DNA of 64,000 nt from Agromyces protaetiae (GCF_030866785.1 NZ_CP133018.1:3038001-3102000), one strand, 5' to 3'; counted from the first letter of the stretch, positions 9,124 through 18,695 are shown. Numbers and translations: made by a program. Notes: generated by a model not told the origin, from the sequence alone.

Positions 9124-10380
9124 TCAGCGCACGCGCACCGAGAGACAGGTCACGCAGCCTTCGAGCTTCTCGAACTCCGAGATGTCGACCGTGACCACCC
9201 GGTAGCCGAGGCCCGACAGCATCTCTGCGGTCTTCGGCGCGGAGGCCGCCATCAGCAGCGTCTCGGGCGAGAGCTCGACGACCGCGACGCCCTCGGGCTC
9301 GGGCACGGGCAGGAATCGCGGGAACAGGCTCGGCGTGTCCACGCGTTCGGCGTCGCCGATGATCGTGCCGTCGGGCAGCGCGGTGAGCAGGCTCTTCAGG
9401 TGCAGTGCCTTCGTGACCGGGACCGCGACCACGGTGAACCCGTGCGGGGCGAGGATCGTCCGCAATTGCCGGATGCCTTCGGCGTTGGTCCGGCTCGAGG
9501 CACCCACGTAGACCGTGTCGCCGACCTTCAACACGTCGCCGCCCTCGAGCGTGCCGGGCTGTTCGATGCGCTGCACCGTGAGGCCGGGCAGGCTCCGCAC
9601 GGCACGTTCGACGGACGCGGTCTCCGCCCGCCGCGACTCGGCACCGGGGCTGCAGATCACGGCGAGGTCTCCGAACATGACGACCTGATCCTCGACGAAC
9701 ACCGAGTCGGCGAGCTCGGGCTCGGCGTCGACCTCGATGGTCTCCCACCCCTCGGCGACGAGCGCCGCGCAGTAGTTGTCCCACTGCTCGTCGGCCCTGG
9801 CCTGGTCGACCGGCACGCGTTCGCGGTGCGTGAGCTCGCCCTCGGCGAGGTTCGAGGCGGGGATGCGCACGAGGGCCATGCGGTGCTGCTCGCGGTCGGG
9901 CGCGTACGCGAGCACCGTGCGCAGCACGCGGCCGGCGAGCAGCACCTCGGCGAGCACGACCGCGATGATGAACACGAGGTTGAGGCTGACGAGCGAACCC
10001 AGCACGAACAGGAACATCTCCGGCCGCATGCCGTTGCCGCCGGCGAGCACGGTCCAGGACGTGCCGAGGATCGCGGCGAGCACCGCCGACGCGAGTCCCG
10101 CGATCAGTGCGAGGAACCAGCGTCGGGTGGCGCCGAGCGCGTTCGTGATCGAGAGCAGCGCCCACGCCATGATCGAGGTCACGAAGAAGTGCCCGCCGAT
10201 CTGTCCGAACACGTCGGGCGACTGCCCGTTGCCGATGAAGAGTGCGAGCGTGGACGCCGCATACGCGACGGCGGCGACCACCGCGGCGGACAGCAGCACC
10301 GCGCCGGCACGGCGGGCCGGCGTGACCGCCGGCCGGAAGCGGGCGCGCGAGGATGGAGCGGATGGCGCGGGGGACGTCAT
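9124..10380 (-). CDS. Membrane-anchored dimethylargininase (DDAH)-family protein
   Basis: A 418-aa protein with two parts in one continuous frame. Residues 25-150 hold four hydrophobic segments (about 26-49, 62-82, 88-112, 121-149). Residues about 165-418 match the dimethylarginine dimethylaminohydrolase family: ADSVFVED (Asp225), LEGGD (Glu279, Asp282), SSRTN, a His in ALHLKS (His327), and the catalytic Cys412 in GCVTCLSV close to the C-terminus. These enzymes hydrolyse methylated arginine to citrulline and amine, or act on related guanidino compounds. Soluble DDAHs are around 250-290 aa, so the membrane half is extra. ATG 10380 is the only start that includes it. It lies just downstream of the dehydrogenase gene on the same strand. 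Confidence 0.85.
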   Translation of the reverse strand: MTSPAPSAPSSRARFRPAVTPARRAGAVLLSAAVVAAVAYAASTLALFIGNGQSPDVFGQIGGHFFVTSIMAWALLSITNALGATRRWFLALIAGLASAVLAAILGTSWTVLAGGNGMRPEMFLFVLGSLVSLNLVFIIAVVLAEVLLAGRVLRTVLAYAPDREQHRMALVRIPASNLAEGELTHRERVPVDQARADEQWDNYCAALVAEGWETIEVDAEPELADSVFVEDQVVMFGDLAVICSPGAESRRAETASVERAVRSLPGLTVQRIEQPGTLEGGDVLKVGDTVYVGASSRTNAEGIRQLRTILAPHGFTVVAVPVTKALHLKSLLTALPDGTIIGDAERVDTPSLFPRFLPVPEPEGVAVVELSPETLLMAASAPKTAEMLSGLGYRVVTVDISEFEKLEGCVTCLSVRVR

Positions 10381-10432
10381 TGGCCCAGCCTATCCGGGCG
10401 CCCGCCACCGACCGGCGGTGCCGACGGGGCGA

Positions 10433-11608
10433 TCACTGCGGCGTGTCGGCTCCGGTTTCGGCCGCCGCCGTGCGGTGCGCGCCGAGGCGCTCGCTCGCGA
10501 GCCGCTCGGCGGCGCCGAGCGTGGTCTCGCCGGCGGCCTCCGCGCCGCGCAGCACCTCGCGCACGGTGCCGCCGATGCCCGCGATACGGGCCTCGAGCTC
10601 GGCAGCTGCGACCTCGGGCGACGACGCCAGGTCGAGGTAGACGACGCCGCCCGCATTGACGACGAAGTCGGGTGCCCACGCGATGCCGCGCTCGCGCAGC
10701 AGGTCGGCCACCGCGCGCTCGGCGAGCTGATTGTTCGCCGCGCCGACGACCGCGCGCACGCGCAGGTCGCGCACGACCGCTTCGGTCAGCACGCCGCCGA
10801 GGCCGCACGGCGCGAACACGTCGGCCTCGACCCGGTGCGCGTGCTCGGGTTCGACCCACTCGGCGCCGAGTTCCTCGGCGAGCGCGCGTTTGCCGTCCGC
10901 GACATCCGTCACCGTCAGCCGCGCGCCACCTGCCGCGAGCTGTCGCGCGAGGCGACCGCCCACCTGCCCGAGGCCCGCGATCACGATGTGCCGGCCCGCG
11001 ACGTCGCGGCTGCCGGTGAGGTGCTCGAGCGTCGCGACGAGGCCGGCGTGCACACCGGCCGCGGTCGCGTCCGCCGGCTCGCCGACGCCGCCCTGCTCGG
11101 GCGGCAGCCCGCACACGTGCGCGGTGCGCTCGGCGACGACGGCCATGAGTTCGGCGCTCGTGCCCACGTCTTCGGCGGTCATGTAGGCGCCGCCGAGCGA
11201 TTCGACGGCATCGCCGAGGTCGAGCATGGCGGCACGCCGGCCGGTGTCGTCGAGCACGACCCCCGGCGGGATCGCGATGACGGCCTTGCCGCCACCTCGC
11301 GCGAGCCCCGCCGCGGCGTTCTTCAGCGTCATGGCCTGCGAGAGTCGCAGGGCGTCGGCGAGGGCGTCGGTCCAGTGGTCGTAGTGCCAGAGGCGGGCGC
11401 CGCCGAGTGCCTGACCCAAGACGGTCGAATGCACCGCGACGATGACGACGAGACCCGAGCGCGGTCCGCGGGTGATGAGCACCCGTTCATGGTCGGGGGC
11501 GTCGAGCGGAAGGGCGACCGCCGTGTGCGCGGTCGGCGCAGTCGGCGTGGACGCGGTCGTCGGCGTGGATGCGGTCGCGGGCATCGCAGGGACCTGTGTG
11601 ATCGACAT
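10433..11608 (-). CDS. Glu/Leu/Phe/Val dehydrogenase-family protein (leucine or valine dehydrogenase type)
   Basis: A 391-aa NAD-dependent amino-acid dehydrogenase. The catalytic Lys lies in GLARGGGKAV, and the Rossmann nucleotide site is GLGQVGGRLARQLA. Length and the short dimerisation region fit leucine/valine dehydrogenases rather than glutamate dehydrogenase. The first 30 residues are Thr/Pro/Ala-rich and look like a non-conserved extension, but the AGGAGA ribosome site sits correctly for ATG 11608. It would deaminate branched-chain amino acids to their 2-oxo acids, which fits an organism with the liv importer found elsewhere in this window. Exact substrate preference cannot be told. Confidence 0.85.
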   Translation of the reverse strand: MSITQVPAMPATASTPTTASTPTAPTAHTAVALPLDAPDHERVLITRGPRSGLVVIVAVHSTVLGQALGGARLWHYDHWTDALADALRLSQAMTLKNAAAGLARGGGKAVIAIPPGVVLDDTGRRAAMLDLGDAVESLGGAYMTAEDVGTSAELMAVVAERTAHVCGLPPEQGGVGEPADATAAGVHAGLVATLEHLTGSRDVAGRHIVIAGLGQVGGRLARQLAAGGARLTVTDVADGKRALAEELGAEWVEPEHAHRVEADVFAPCGLGGVLTEAVVRDLRVRAVVGAANNQLAERAVADLLRERGIAWAPDFVVNAGGVVYLDLASSPEVAAAELEARIAGIGGTVREVLRGAEAAGETTLGAAERLASERLGAHRTAAAETGADTPQ

Positions 11609-11689
11609 CGATCGTTCTCCTGGTTCTTCCGCCTGGTGGGCGGAACGTGGGCTGCGGCGCCTCGTGAGCGCCTCACCCCCAGGGTAACG

Positions 11690-11729
11690 CCGGTCTCGCT
11701 GGTCGAGTAGCGAAGCCTCTCGAGACCGG
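11690..11729. repeat. Palindromic GGTCGAGTAGCG-type intergenic repeat, possible terminator of purH
   Basis: CCGGTCTCG (11690-11698) and CGAGACCGG (11721-11729) form a perfect 9-bp stem around CTGGTCGAGTAGCGAAG. It lies immediately after the 3' end of purH and before the dehydrogenase gene. Related but eroded copies lie near 28106 and 41109. I recall similar GGTCGAGTAGCGAG... repeats as common in Microbacteriaceae genomes. Confidence 0.65.
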
Positions 11730-11732
11730 CCC

Positions 11733-13346
11733 CTAGTGGAAGAAGTGGCGCTCGCCCGTGAAGTACATGGTCACGCCGGCCGCCTTCGCGGCCGCGACCA
11801 CCTCGTCGTCGCGCACGGACCCGCCGGGCTGGACGATCGCACGCACCCCCGCGTCGATCAGGATCTGCGCCCCGTCGGCGAACGGGAAGAAGGCATCGGA
11901 TGCCGCGACCGAGCCCGCGGCGCGTTCCCCCGCACGCTCGACCGCGAGCTTGCACGAGTCCACGCGGTTCACCTGCCCCATGCCGACGCCGACCGACGCA
12001 CCGCCTGCGGCGAGCAGGATCGCGTTCGACTTCACGGCGCGGCACGCGGTCCATGCGAACGCGAGGTCGGCGAGCGTCGCCTCGTCGGCCGGCTCGCCCG
12101 CGGCCAGGGTCCATTCGGCGGTCGGCGCGAAGTGCCGGTCGGCCTGCTGCAGGAGCATCCCGCCGGAGACCTGGCGCAGCTCGACCGCCGTGGGCGCGAA
12201 GCCGTCGGGCAGCGTGAGCAGGCGGATGTTCTTCTTCTGCGTGAGCACCTCGACCGCGTCGGGCTCGAACCCGGGCGCGACGAGCACCTCGGTGAAGATG
12301 CCCGCGACCGTCTCGGCCATCTCGCGCGTGACGACGCGGTTCGCAGCGATCACGCCGCCGTACGCGGAGACCGGGTCGCACTCGTGCGCCCGGCGGTGCG
12401 CGTCGGCGATCGGGTCGGCTGCCCCGGGCGCGGCTACGGCGATGCCGCACGGGTTCGCATGCTTGATGATCGCGACGGCGGGCTCGGCGAAGTCGAACGC
12501 GGCACGCACGGCCGAGTCGGCGTCGACGTAGTTGTTGTACGACATCTCCTTGCCGTGCGGCTGCGTGGCCTGGGCGATGCCGGGTGCCGGGGCGCCGTTC
12601 GCCGCGTAGAGCGCGGCTCGCTGGTGCGAGTTCTCGCCGTAGCGGAGGTCGGCGTCCTTCGTCCACGACCCGGCGACCCAGGCCGGGAACGGCGACTCCT
12701 CGGCGGGCTGGTCCGGCGCGACGGCCGATCCCATCCATGACGCCACGGCGATGTCGTAGGCGGCCGTGTGCCGGAAGGCCTCGCGCGCGAGCTCGCGACG
12801 CTGCGCGAGCGTCGTACCACCCGCCGCGACCGCCGCAGCGATCTCGGTGTAGCGGTCGGGCGAGACCACGACCGCGACGTTGGCATGGTTCTTCGCCGAG
12901 GCGCGCACCATCGCCGGGCCGCCGATGTCGATCTGCTCGACCACGGCGTTCGGCTCGGCGCCCGAGGCCACGGTCTCGGCGAACGGATACAGGTTCACGA
13001 CGACGAGCTCGTACGGCTTGATGCCGAGCTGGGCCAGCTCGGTCTCGTGGTGGTCGAGACGCAGATCGGCGAGCAGGCCCGAGTGCACCGCGGGGTGCAG
13101 CGTGCGCACGCGACCGTCGAGGTGCTCGGGGTAGCCCGTGACCTCGGCGACCTGGGTGACGGGCAGTCCGGCGGCGGCGATCGCCGCGCTCGTGCCGCCC
13201 GTCGAGACGAGCTCGACGCCCGCGTCGACGAGCGCCGTCGCGAGCTCGACCAGGCCGCGCTTGTCGCTCACGGCGATGAGGGCCCGCCGTACGCGCACCC
13301 GGTCGCGCTCGCGGTACAGGCTCGGGTCGATCTGCGGTCCGCTCAA
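11733..13346 (-). CDS. purH: Bifunctional AICAR transformylase / IMP cyclohydrolase
   Basis: A 537-aa enzyme for the last two steps of IMP synthesis: formylation of AICAR with 10-formyl-THF, then ring closure. The N-terminal MGS-like cyclohydrolase domain has [15 protein letters not shown] and [10 protein letters not shown]. The transformylase part contains [24 protein letters not shown] and [10 protein letters not shown]. The start is TTG 13346 with AAAGGAG six bases before it. It follows purN on the same strand, separated by 97 bases holding two strong hairpins. This purN-purH order next to a PerM-like protein and sucCD matches the order in mycobacteria. Confidence 0.98.
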   Translation of the reverse strand: MSGPQIDPSLYRERDRVRVRRALIAVSDKRGLVELATALVDAGVELVSTGGTSAAIAAAGLPVTQVAEVTGYPEHLDGRVRTLHPAVHSGLLADLRLDHHETELAQLGIKPYELVVVNLYPFAETVASGAEPNAVVEQIDIGGPAMVRASAKNHANVAVVVSPDRYTEIAAAVAAGGTTLAQRRELAREAFRHTAAYDIAVASWMGSAVAPDQPAEESPFPAWVAGSWTKDADLRYGENSHQRAALYAANGAPAPGIAQATQPHGKEMSYNNYVDADSAVRAAFDFAEPAVAIIKHANPCGIAVAAPGAADPIADAHRRAHECDPVSAYGGVIAANRVVTREMAETVAGIFTEVLVAPGFEPDAVEVLTQKKNIRLLTLPDGFAPTAVELRQVSGGMLLQQADRHFAPTAEWTLAAGEPADEATLADLAFAWTACRAVKSNAILLAAGGASVGVGMGQVNRVDSCKLAVERAGERAAGSVAASDAFFPFADGAQILIDAGVRAIVQPGGSVRDDEVVAAAKAAGVTMYFTGERHFFH

Positions 13347-13368
13347 CGCGGGCTCCTTTCATCCAACC

Positions 13369-13426
13369 GAGGGCCGAGACGGCCCTCAGCGCTGGGGTCG
13401 CGGCGAGGGCCAGAAATGGCCCTCGC
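13369..13426 (-). promoter_or_regulatory. Twin hairpins in the purN-purH spacer
   Basis: Two hairpins share the arm GAGGGCC/GGCCCTC. One spans 13369-13387 (7-bp stem, 5-base loop). The other spans 13403-13426 (10-bp stem GCGAGGGCCA/TGGCCCTCGC, 4-base loop). Both precede the purH ribosome site. Because the arms are identical, the left arm of one can pair with the right arm of the other, so alternative structures are possible. This could be an attenuator, a processing site, or a stabiliser. Confidence 0.5.
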
Positions 13427-13443
13427 TCCAAGCTCCACCGCGC

Positions 13444-14034
13444 TCATGCGGTGAACTCCTTGAGGTCGAGGTGGGACGTGGCGATGTCGTGCACGGCTTG
13501 GATCAGCAGCCGCCGCTCGATGGGTTTGATGCGGTCGTGCAGGCTGTGCTCGGTGTCGTCGGGCAGCACGGGGACGCGCTCCTGCGCGATGATCGGGCCG
13601 CCGTCGACCGAGGTGTCGACGACGATGAGGCTCGCGCCGGTCTGCGTGACGCCCGCGGCGAGCGCGTCGCGCACCCCGTGTGCACCCGGGAACTCGGGCA
13701 GATAGGCGGGATGCGTGTTCAGCAGGTACGGCGAGAAGGCCTCGACCACCGAGGGTGGCACGAGCCGCATGAGCCCCGAGAGCACGACGAGTTCGGCGTC
13801 CCAGCGGCGCACCTCGGCGATCAGCGCCTCGCCCCAGGCCTCGCGGCTCTCGTACGCGGTGAACGGCACCGTGAACGTGGGGATGCCGAACTCTTCGCCG
13901 AGCACCAGACCGTCGGCATCGCGATCGGCACCGATCGCCACGACGCGTGCGGGGTACTCGGGGTCGGAGGCGGCTTCGAGGAGCGCGCGGAGGTTCGAAC
14001 CGCCGCCCGAGATCAGCACGACGAGCTTGAGCAC
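13444..14034 (-). CDS. purN: Phosphoribosylglycinamide formyltransferase
   Basis: A 196-aa formyl-THF-dependent GAR transformylase (purine pathway step 3). It begins [17 protein letters not shown], a phosphate-binding loop. The catalytic region reads [16 protein letters not shown], including the Asn and His of the active site, followed by [10 protein letters not shown] with the conserved Asp. Start is GTG 14034. It is the first gene of the purN-purH pair; a short spacer with a tandem repeat separates it from the APC permease upstream. Confidence 0.97.
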   Translation of the reverse strand: MLKLVVLISGGGSNLRALLEAASDPEYPARVVAIGADRDADGLVLGEEFGIPTFTVPFTAYESREAWGEALIAEVRRWDAELVVLSGLMRLVPPSVVEAFSPYLLNTHPAYLPEFPGAHGVRDALAAGVTQTGASLIVVDTSVDGGPIIAQERVPVLPDDTEHSLHDRIKPIERRLLIQAVHDIATSHLDLKEFTA

Positions 14035-14063
14035 CGTTCGAGCCTACCGGCTGCCCGGATGCG

Positions 14064-14099
14064 CACCCGCGTCACCCGCGTCACCCGCGTCACCCGCGT
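14064..14099. repeat. Four tandem copies of CACCCGCGT
   Basis: Four exact head-to-tail copies of the 9-base unit CACCCGCGT fill the spacer between the APC permease stop and the purN start. It would lie in the purN 5' region. No function is evident; slippage-generated repeats are common in GC-rich genomes. Confidence 0.85.
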
Positions 14100-14125
14100 G
14101 ACCGGCACCGGCAGCGCCCCCGCGC

Positions 14126-15661
14126 TCACACCCCGCCGTCGACCGACCGGATCACCACCTGCTCGTCCTCGGGCACCTGCACCTCGGTCTCACGGTTCAG
14201 CGACTCACCGCGGAAGAACGGCTTCGCATCGGCGAAGAACGACCACACGACCATGAGCACCGCACCCAGCAGCAGCGAGCCGACACCGACGACGAACACC
14301 CCGCCGACGCCGAACAGCACCGTGTACCCGTAGTCGGGGTCGAGCATGTCGATCGCGGAATAGATGAACGCCCCGGTGAGCAGCACGGCGCCGAGGAGCG
14401 GGAACACCAGCCGGTTGAAGACGTTCCGCACCGACGAGAACAGGCTGTCCTTGAAGTACCAGACGCACGCGAACCCGGTGATGGCGTAATAGAACGCGAT
14501 CGCGAGACCGAGCGACAGGATCGTGTCCTGCAGGATGTTGTCGCTGATGAGCGTCATGCCGACGTAGAACACGATCGCGACGAAGCCCATGAGCAGGGTC
14601 GAGAACGACGGCGTCTTGTAGCGCGGGTGCACCGTCGCGAACCGCTTCGGCAGCGCCTTGTACACCGCCATCGCGAGCGTGCCTCGCGCGGTCGGCAGGA
14701 TGGTCGTCTGGGTCGAGGAGACGGCCGAGATCATCACGGCCACGACGAGCAGCCACGCCCACGGCCCGAACAGGGCGTCCTTCAGGACGAAGAACACGTC
14801 GTCGGCGTTCGCCTCGTTGCCGAGCCCGGTGGCCGTGTCGCCCAGGCCCGCGTACGACATCGCGGCGACCGTCACGCCGACGTAGGTGACGAGCAGGATC
14901 ACCGTCGTCAGCACGGCCGCGCGACCCGGGATGCGCTTGGGGTCGCGGGTCTCCTCGTTGAGCGCGAGGCAGGTGTCCCACCCCCAGTAGATGAAGAGCG
15001 CGAGCAGCACCGCCTCGACGAACCCGTCGAACGACGAGAACGCGAACGGGTCGAACCACGACCACGAGGGCGTCGTCGACCCTTCGGGCGCGTCGCCGTT
15101 CACGACCTGGACGACGGCGAAGATCACGAACAGGATGAGCGCGAGGTACTGGATGGCGAGCAGCACGTTCTGCATGCGCTCGCCGATCTCGAGCCCGCGC
15201 CAGCTGATGAACGCCATGAGCGCGATGAACACCACGCCGGTCGCGGTCACGATGGCGCGGTTCTCGGCCAGCTCGGGGTTGATGAGCAGCCAGAGGTACT
15301 TGCCGCCGATCTCGGCGAGGTTCGCGAGCACGACGGTGCCGGCGACCGCGACGCCCCAGCCGCCCATCCAGCCGACCCATGGCCCGAACGCCTTCGTCGC
15401 CCAGGTGAACGTGGTGCCGCAGTCGGGCACGTCGCGGTTGAGCTCACGGTAGGCGAAGGCGATCAGCAGCATCGGGATGAACGCGATGATGAACGCGATC
15501 GGCGCCTGCTCGCCGACGGTGAGCACCACGAAGCCGAGCGTGGCGGCGAGCGAATAGACCGGGGCCGTCGAGGCCAGCCCAATGACCGTGGATCCCCACA
15601 GCCCGAGTGTTCCGGTGGCGAGGCCCTTGCCCTCGCGCGTGCCTTCCGTCGTCGTCGACAT
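14126..15661 (-). CDS. APC-family amino acid permease
   Basis: A 511-aa integral membrane protein with about twelve hydrophobic segments. The first-helix motif is LGLWGSTVIGLASTAPVYSLA, typical of amino acid-polyamine-organocation carriers. A hydrophilic Glu-rich tail (about 30 residues) ends the protein. ATG 15661 gives a short hydrophilic N-terminus before helix 1; longer upstream readings run through repeats and are not credible. Substrate is unknown; an amino acid or amine is likely. Neighbouring genes give no hint of specificity. Confidence 0.92.
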   Translation of the reverse strand: MSTTTEGTREGKGLATGTLGLWGSTVIGLASTAPVYSLAATLGFVVLTVGEQAPIAFIIAFIPMLLIAFAYRELNRDVPDCGTTFTWATKAFGPWVGWMGGWGVAVAGTVVLANLAEIGGKYLWLLINPELAENRAIVTATGVVFIALMAFISWRGLEIGERMQNVLLAIQYLALILFVIFAVVQVVNGDAPEGSTTPSWSWFDPFAFSSFDGFVEAVLLALFIYWGWDTCLALNEETRDPKRIPGRAAVLTTVILLVTYVGVTVAAMSYAGLGDTATGLGNEANADDVFFVLKDALFGPWAWLLVVAVMISAVSSTQTTILPTARGTLAMAVYKALPKRFATVHPRYKTPSFSTLLMGFVAIVFYVGMTLISDNILQDTILSLGLAIAFYYAITGFACVWYFKDSLFSSVRNVFNRLVFPLLGAVLLTGAFIYSAIDMLDPDYGYTVLFGVGGVFVVGVGSLLLGAVLMVVWSFFADAKPFFRGESLNRETEVQVPEDEQVVIRSVDGGV

Positions 15662-15753
15662 GTCACCACCCCTTTTGAGCCAGAGGGTAGCACCGCGCGC
15701 GAGGCACGAGCGGGCGAGACGGCCGGTCGGCCGCGCGGGCGGGCGGCGCGGTG

Positions 15754-15832
15754 CTTGCTCAGGAACGCGGGCACGACACGCCGCCATCGGCGGCGTCCTC
15801 GCCGGCGCGTCGCGCACATCTTCCTGAGCAAG
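15754..15832. repeat. 79-bp palindromic repeat, copy 1 (ends CTTGCTCAGGAA/TTCCTGAGCAAG)
   Basis: A perfect 12-bp inverted terminal repeat, CTTGCTCAGGAA (15754-15765) and TTCCTGAGCAAG (15821-15832), flanks a GC-rich core with GACACGCCG and GCGCGTCGCGC. The same ends and core motifs recur at 30273-30347, and the ends at 49675-49749. It lies between the 3' end of the PerM-like gene and the start of the permease gene. Confidence 0.85.
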
Positions 15833-15855
15833 GATTTGGACGGGTGCGGTTTCGG

Positions 15856-15923
15856 GCGGATGCCACGCGCCAGCGGATGCCACGCGCCAGCGGATGCCAC
15901 GAGCCGGCGAATGCCGCGGGCCG
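15856..15923. repeat. Four tandem 17-bp units (GCGGATGCCACGCGCCA)
   Basis: Two exact copies (15856-15872, 15873-15889) are followed by two degenerate ones to 15923. Each carries GGATGCC or a variant, the core of the dispersed 10-mer motif, and GCGCCA or a variant. The array abuts the stop codon of the PerM-like gene and may act as its 3' boundary. Confidence 0.8.
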
Positions 15924-15938
15924 AGCGCCGCGGGCGGA

Positions 15939-17228
15939 TCAGGCGAGGTGCGCTTCGTGGGCGGATGCCTCGTCGGCAGGCCGCGTGCGCGCCCCCACGT
16001 CACCCCGGGGCATCGCGCGCGCGGTGAACGCGCCGGCGACCGCGCCGAGGAACACGGTGACCGCGGCGATGCCGGCCACGGGCCACGGGTCGGGACCGGT
16101 CACCGCGAGCCGACCGGGGCCGATCGCACCGCCCGACCACCAGGCGAGGAGCCCGATCACCACACCGGCGACGACCCCCGAGGCGGCGGCGAGGATGACG
16201 GGCGCCCACCAGGCGTCGGCACGCACGTCCGGGGTCGTCGCGAAGCGCCGCCACACGAGGTTCGCCCCCGCGAACGCGAACACGAGCGGCACGATGAGCC
16301 ACACGATGCCGAGCGATGCGCCTTCGGGCGGCAGTACACCGAGCAGCGGCACGCCGGGCACGGGGCCGAGCAGGGTGCCCGTCGGCGAGACCGTCGATCC
16401 GGCGCCGAACGCGAAGCCCGGTCCGAGCATCCACGACGCGGCCCAGACGACCGCGTTCGGCAGCACGGCCAGCTCGGCGACGGTGATCGCGATCCCGCCG
16501 TCGACGCCGGCGCCGATCGCCTGCGAGAGCCCGATCATGGTCGCGTAGTCGGCGGCGATCAGCACCGCGACCAGCACCGCAGCGGCCGCGAGCACGCCGA
16601 AGACCGTGCCGGCGCCGACGCGGACCGCAGCGGTGGTCACGGCGACGGCGAACTCGGGCAGCGCGCGCCAGCGCGCGAGCAGCGGTCCCGCCGAGGCATC
16701 CGCCCGCCCGATGCGCTCGGCCCGCAGCGTCTCGGACACTGCACCGATCGTCGCGCCGAGCGCCATGACGAACGCGGGCAGCACGACCCCCTGCCACAGC
16801 GACGGCGTGGCCGCCGGATGCGCCGCGGCGAGCGCGAGGGCCGCGCCGACCGCGGCCATGACCGCAGCCGCGGTCACGACGCCCGTGGGGCCGTGGCCGG
16901 CGACGGCCGCCCGGCGCCCGATCCGGACCCCGAAGAGCACGGTCACGAGCCCGAAGCCGAGCGCCGCGATCGTGATCGGGAACGGATCGCCGGCACCCGC
17001 GACGCCCGTGAGCTCGGCGGTGAGCGGGTCGAGCTGCACCGTGAGGTCGACGCCGTGCCCGAGCAGCCAGACGTCGGCCGTCGCGCGCAGGAAGATCGAG
17101 GCGTCGAGGGTCAACCCGAAGTGGACGGCCCAGAGGAGCATGAGCGGTACGAGGACGACGCCGAGACCCACGAGGGTCGCGATCGCGGCCTCGAGCGCGG
17201 CGAGCAGGGCGACGGCGGTGCGGGACAT
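15939..17228 (-). CDS. DUF6350 (PerM-like) multi-spanning membrane protein
   Basis: A 429-aa protein with about ten to twelve hydrophobic segments and few charged loops. I recognise it as the actinobacterial DUF6350/PerM type, linked in mycobacteria to cell division and persistence, mainly from topology and neighbourhood (sucCD on one side, purN-purH on the other). The tail (GARTRPADEASAHEAHLA) is hydrophilic and contains one GGATGCCTCG motif. ATG 17228 begins directly before the first membrane segment. Biochemical function cannot be inferred. Confidence 0.75.
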   Translation of the reverse strand: MSRTAVALLAALEAAIATLVGLGVVLVPLMLLWAVHFGLTLDASIFLRATADVWLLGHGVDLTVQLDPLTAELTGVAGAGDPFPITIAALGFGLVTVLFGVRIGRRAAVAGHGPTGVVTAAAVMAAVGAALALAAAHPAATPSLWQGVVLPAFVMALGATIGAVSETLRAERIGRADASAGPLLARWRALPEFAVAVTTAAVRVGAGTVFGVLAAAAVLVAVLIAADYATMIGLSQAIGAGVDGGIAITVAELAVLPNAVVWAASWMLGPGFAFGAGSTVSPTGTLLGPVPGVPLLGVLPPEGASLGIVWLIVPLVFAFAGANLVWRRFATTPDVRADAWWAPVILAAASGVVAGVVIGLLAWWSGGAIGPGRLAVTGPDPWPVAGIAAVTVFLGAVAGAFTARAMPRGDVGARTRPADEASAHEAHLA

Positions 17229-17291
17229 GGCACCGCGAGCCTAACCCGGGCCGCCGGGCACCATCGGCACGACGTGCGGATGGCGCCGCGA

Positions 17292-18695
17292 TCAGCGGCC
17301 GTCGCCGGGCTCGACGGCTACGACCGCCGGATCGACGGCCGGCTCGGGCACGGCGCGCGCGTCGGGCGACCCGGCCGGCCGGCGCAGCAGCTCCACCACC
17401 AGGAGCGCCAGCAGCGCGAGGACGACCGTCCAGACGACGAGACTCACCGTGATCGGCCGTGTGAACAGCACGACCGCCGAGGCGACCACCACGATGAGCG
17501 CGTAGGCCCCGGCACGCCAGCGATCGAGCCAGCTGCCGAACGTGCCCGTCGTGACACCGTGGGCCGCGGCGGAACGCCGTAGGGCGCCGAAGCCCGAGTC
17601 GGCCAGCCCGCGCGCTGCGCGCGCCGGCCGCCACGGGCCCGTGAACCACGCGATGACCGCGATGAGCAGCGCGAGCACGAACAGCGACAGGATCGCCCCG
17701 CGCATGATCTCGACGAGCTGCTCGAAGAGCGCGACCGCCGCATCCTGCGGCATGATCGACGGGCTCACCGTGCCCACGAAGAACGCCCGGCCGATGCCGA
17801 GCCCGGCGGCGAGCACGACCATCGAGAGCGCGAAGCCCGCCGCGGTCCAGACGAGCGCCGCCGCGCGGCGTTTCGCGATGAGCACGCCGGCGATGAGCAG
17901 GGCGAGCGAGAGGATCGGCAGCCAGGTGCCGGCCGCGACCGCGAGCGCGTACATGGTCTTGACGAGGGCGATCGCATCGTCCTGCACGATGACGATGCTG
18001 CGATCGATCGAGGGGATCGCCGATGCGAGCCCGATGCCCTGATCCTCGAGCCGTTGCTTGACGGCGTCGATGACCGGCCCGAGCTGCACCGAGAGCGTGT
18101 CGTTCGACACGTCGAGCGCGGCGTTCGGGTCGCCCTGCATCGCGGCGACGAACTGACGATGCGTCACCCTGAGGGCGGTCCCCCACACGTCGGCGAAGGC
18201 CTCGGACGCGACGATGCGATCGACGGCGCCGTCGATCAGCGACTGCAGCCCCTGCGTCGCGGGTCCTTCGAGCAGTCCCAGCGCGTCCTGCGCACGCGGC
18301 GGCAGGTTCAGCTGCTGCAGCCCGTCGAACAGGTCGCTCGTCAGCGCTTCGAGGTCGACCTGTTCCTCGATCGCGGCCGTGACCTGATCGCCGACGAACG
18401 CCTGCACGTCCGGGTCCTCCGCGAGCGGTGCGAACGTCGACACGAACCGGTCGGTGTCGACGAGCTCGAGCCGCGCCCAGGCCGTGAGCAGCGCGATCGG
18501 TGCGAGCACGAGCCCGACGACGACGCAGATCACCGCGACGACGGTACGCCAGCGCTGCGCGCCCGTGCGGGTGGCCGGCGGTTCGGCACCACCGCCGCCG
18601 GCTCCGCGGTCGGTCTGTGTTCGCCTGAGGGCCGAGTTCTCGGCCTCCAGCTGCGCGATGCGCGCTTCGAGTTCGGACTGCGATGCCGTCGACAT
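17292..18695 (-). CDS. Membrane protein with N-terminal coiled coil, function unknown
   Basis: A 467-aa protein. Residues 5-25 form a short heptad-like coiled coil (ELEARIAQLEAENSALRR), followed by a Gly/Pro linker and one membrane helix at about 50-72. A long mainly helical, probably extracytoplasmic region (about 75-230) follows, then four or five further membrane segments to about residue 435 and a Pro/Asp-rich tail. It lies 63 bases upstream of the PerM-like gene on the same strand and may be co-transcribed. I do not recognise an enzyme family. Confidence 0.8.
   Translation of the reverse strand: MSTASQSELEARIAQLEAENSALRRTQTDRGAGGGGAEPPATRTGAQRWRTVVAVICVVVGLVLAPIALLTAWARLELVDTDRFVSTFAPLAEDPDVQAFVGDQVTAAIEEQVDLEALTSDLFDGLQQLNLPPRAQDALGLLEGPATQGLQSLIDGAVDRIVASEAFADVWGTALRVTHRQFVAAMQGDPNAALDVSNDTLSVQLGPVIDAVKQRLEDQGIGLASAIPSIDRSIVIVQDDAIALVKTMYALAVAAGTWLPILSLALLIAGVLIAKRRAAALVWTAAGFALSMVVLAAGLGIGRAFFVGTVSPSIMPQDAAVALFEQLVEIMRGAILSLFVLALLIAVIAWFTGPWRPARAARGLADSGFGALRRSAAAHGVTTGTFGSWLDRWRAGAYALIVVVASAVVLFTRPITVSLVVWTVVLALLALLVVELLRRPAGSPDARAVPEPAVDPAVVAVEPGDGR

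Noticed and set aside
9124..10380. Two separate genes (membrane protein and DDAH) instead of a fusion
   Set aside because: The frame is continuous with no stop, no internal ribosome site was seen at the junction, and the hydrophobic segments are encoded in frame. A sequencing error cannot be fully excluded.
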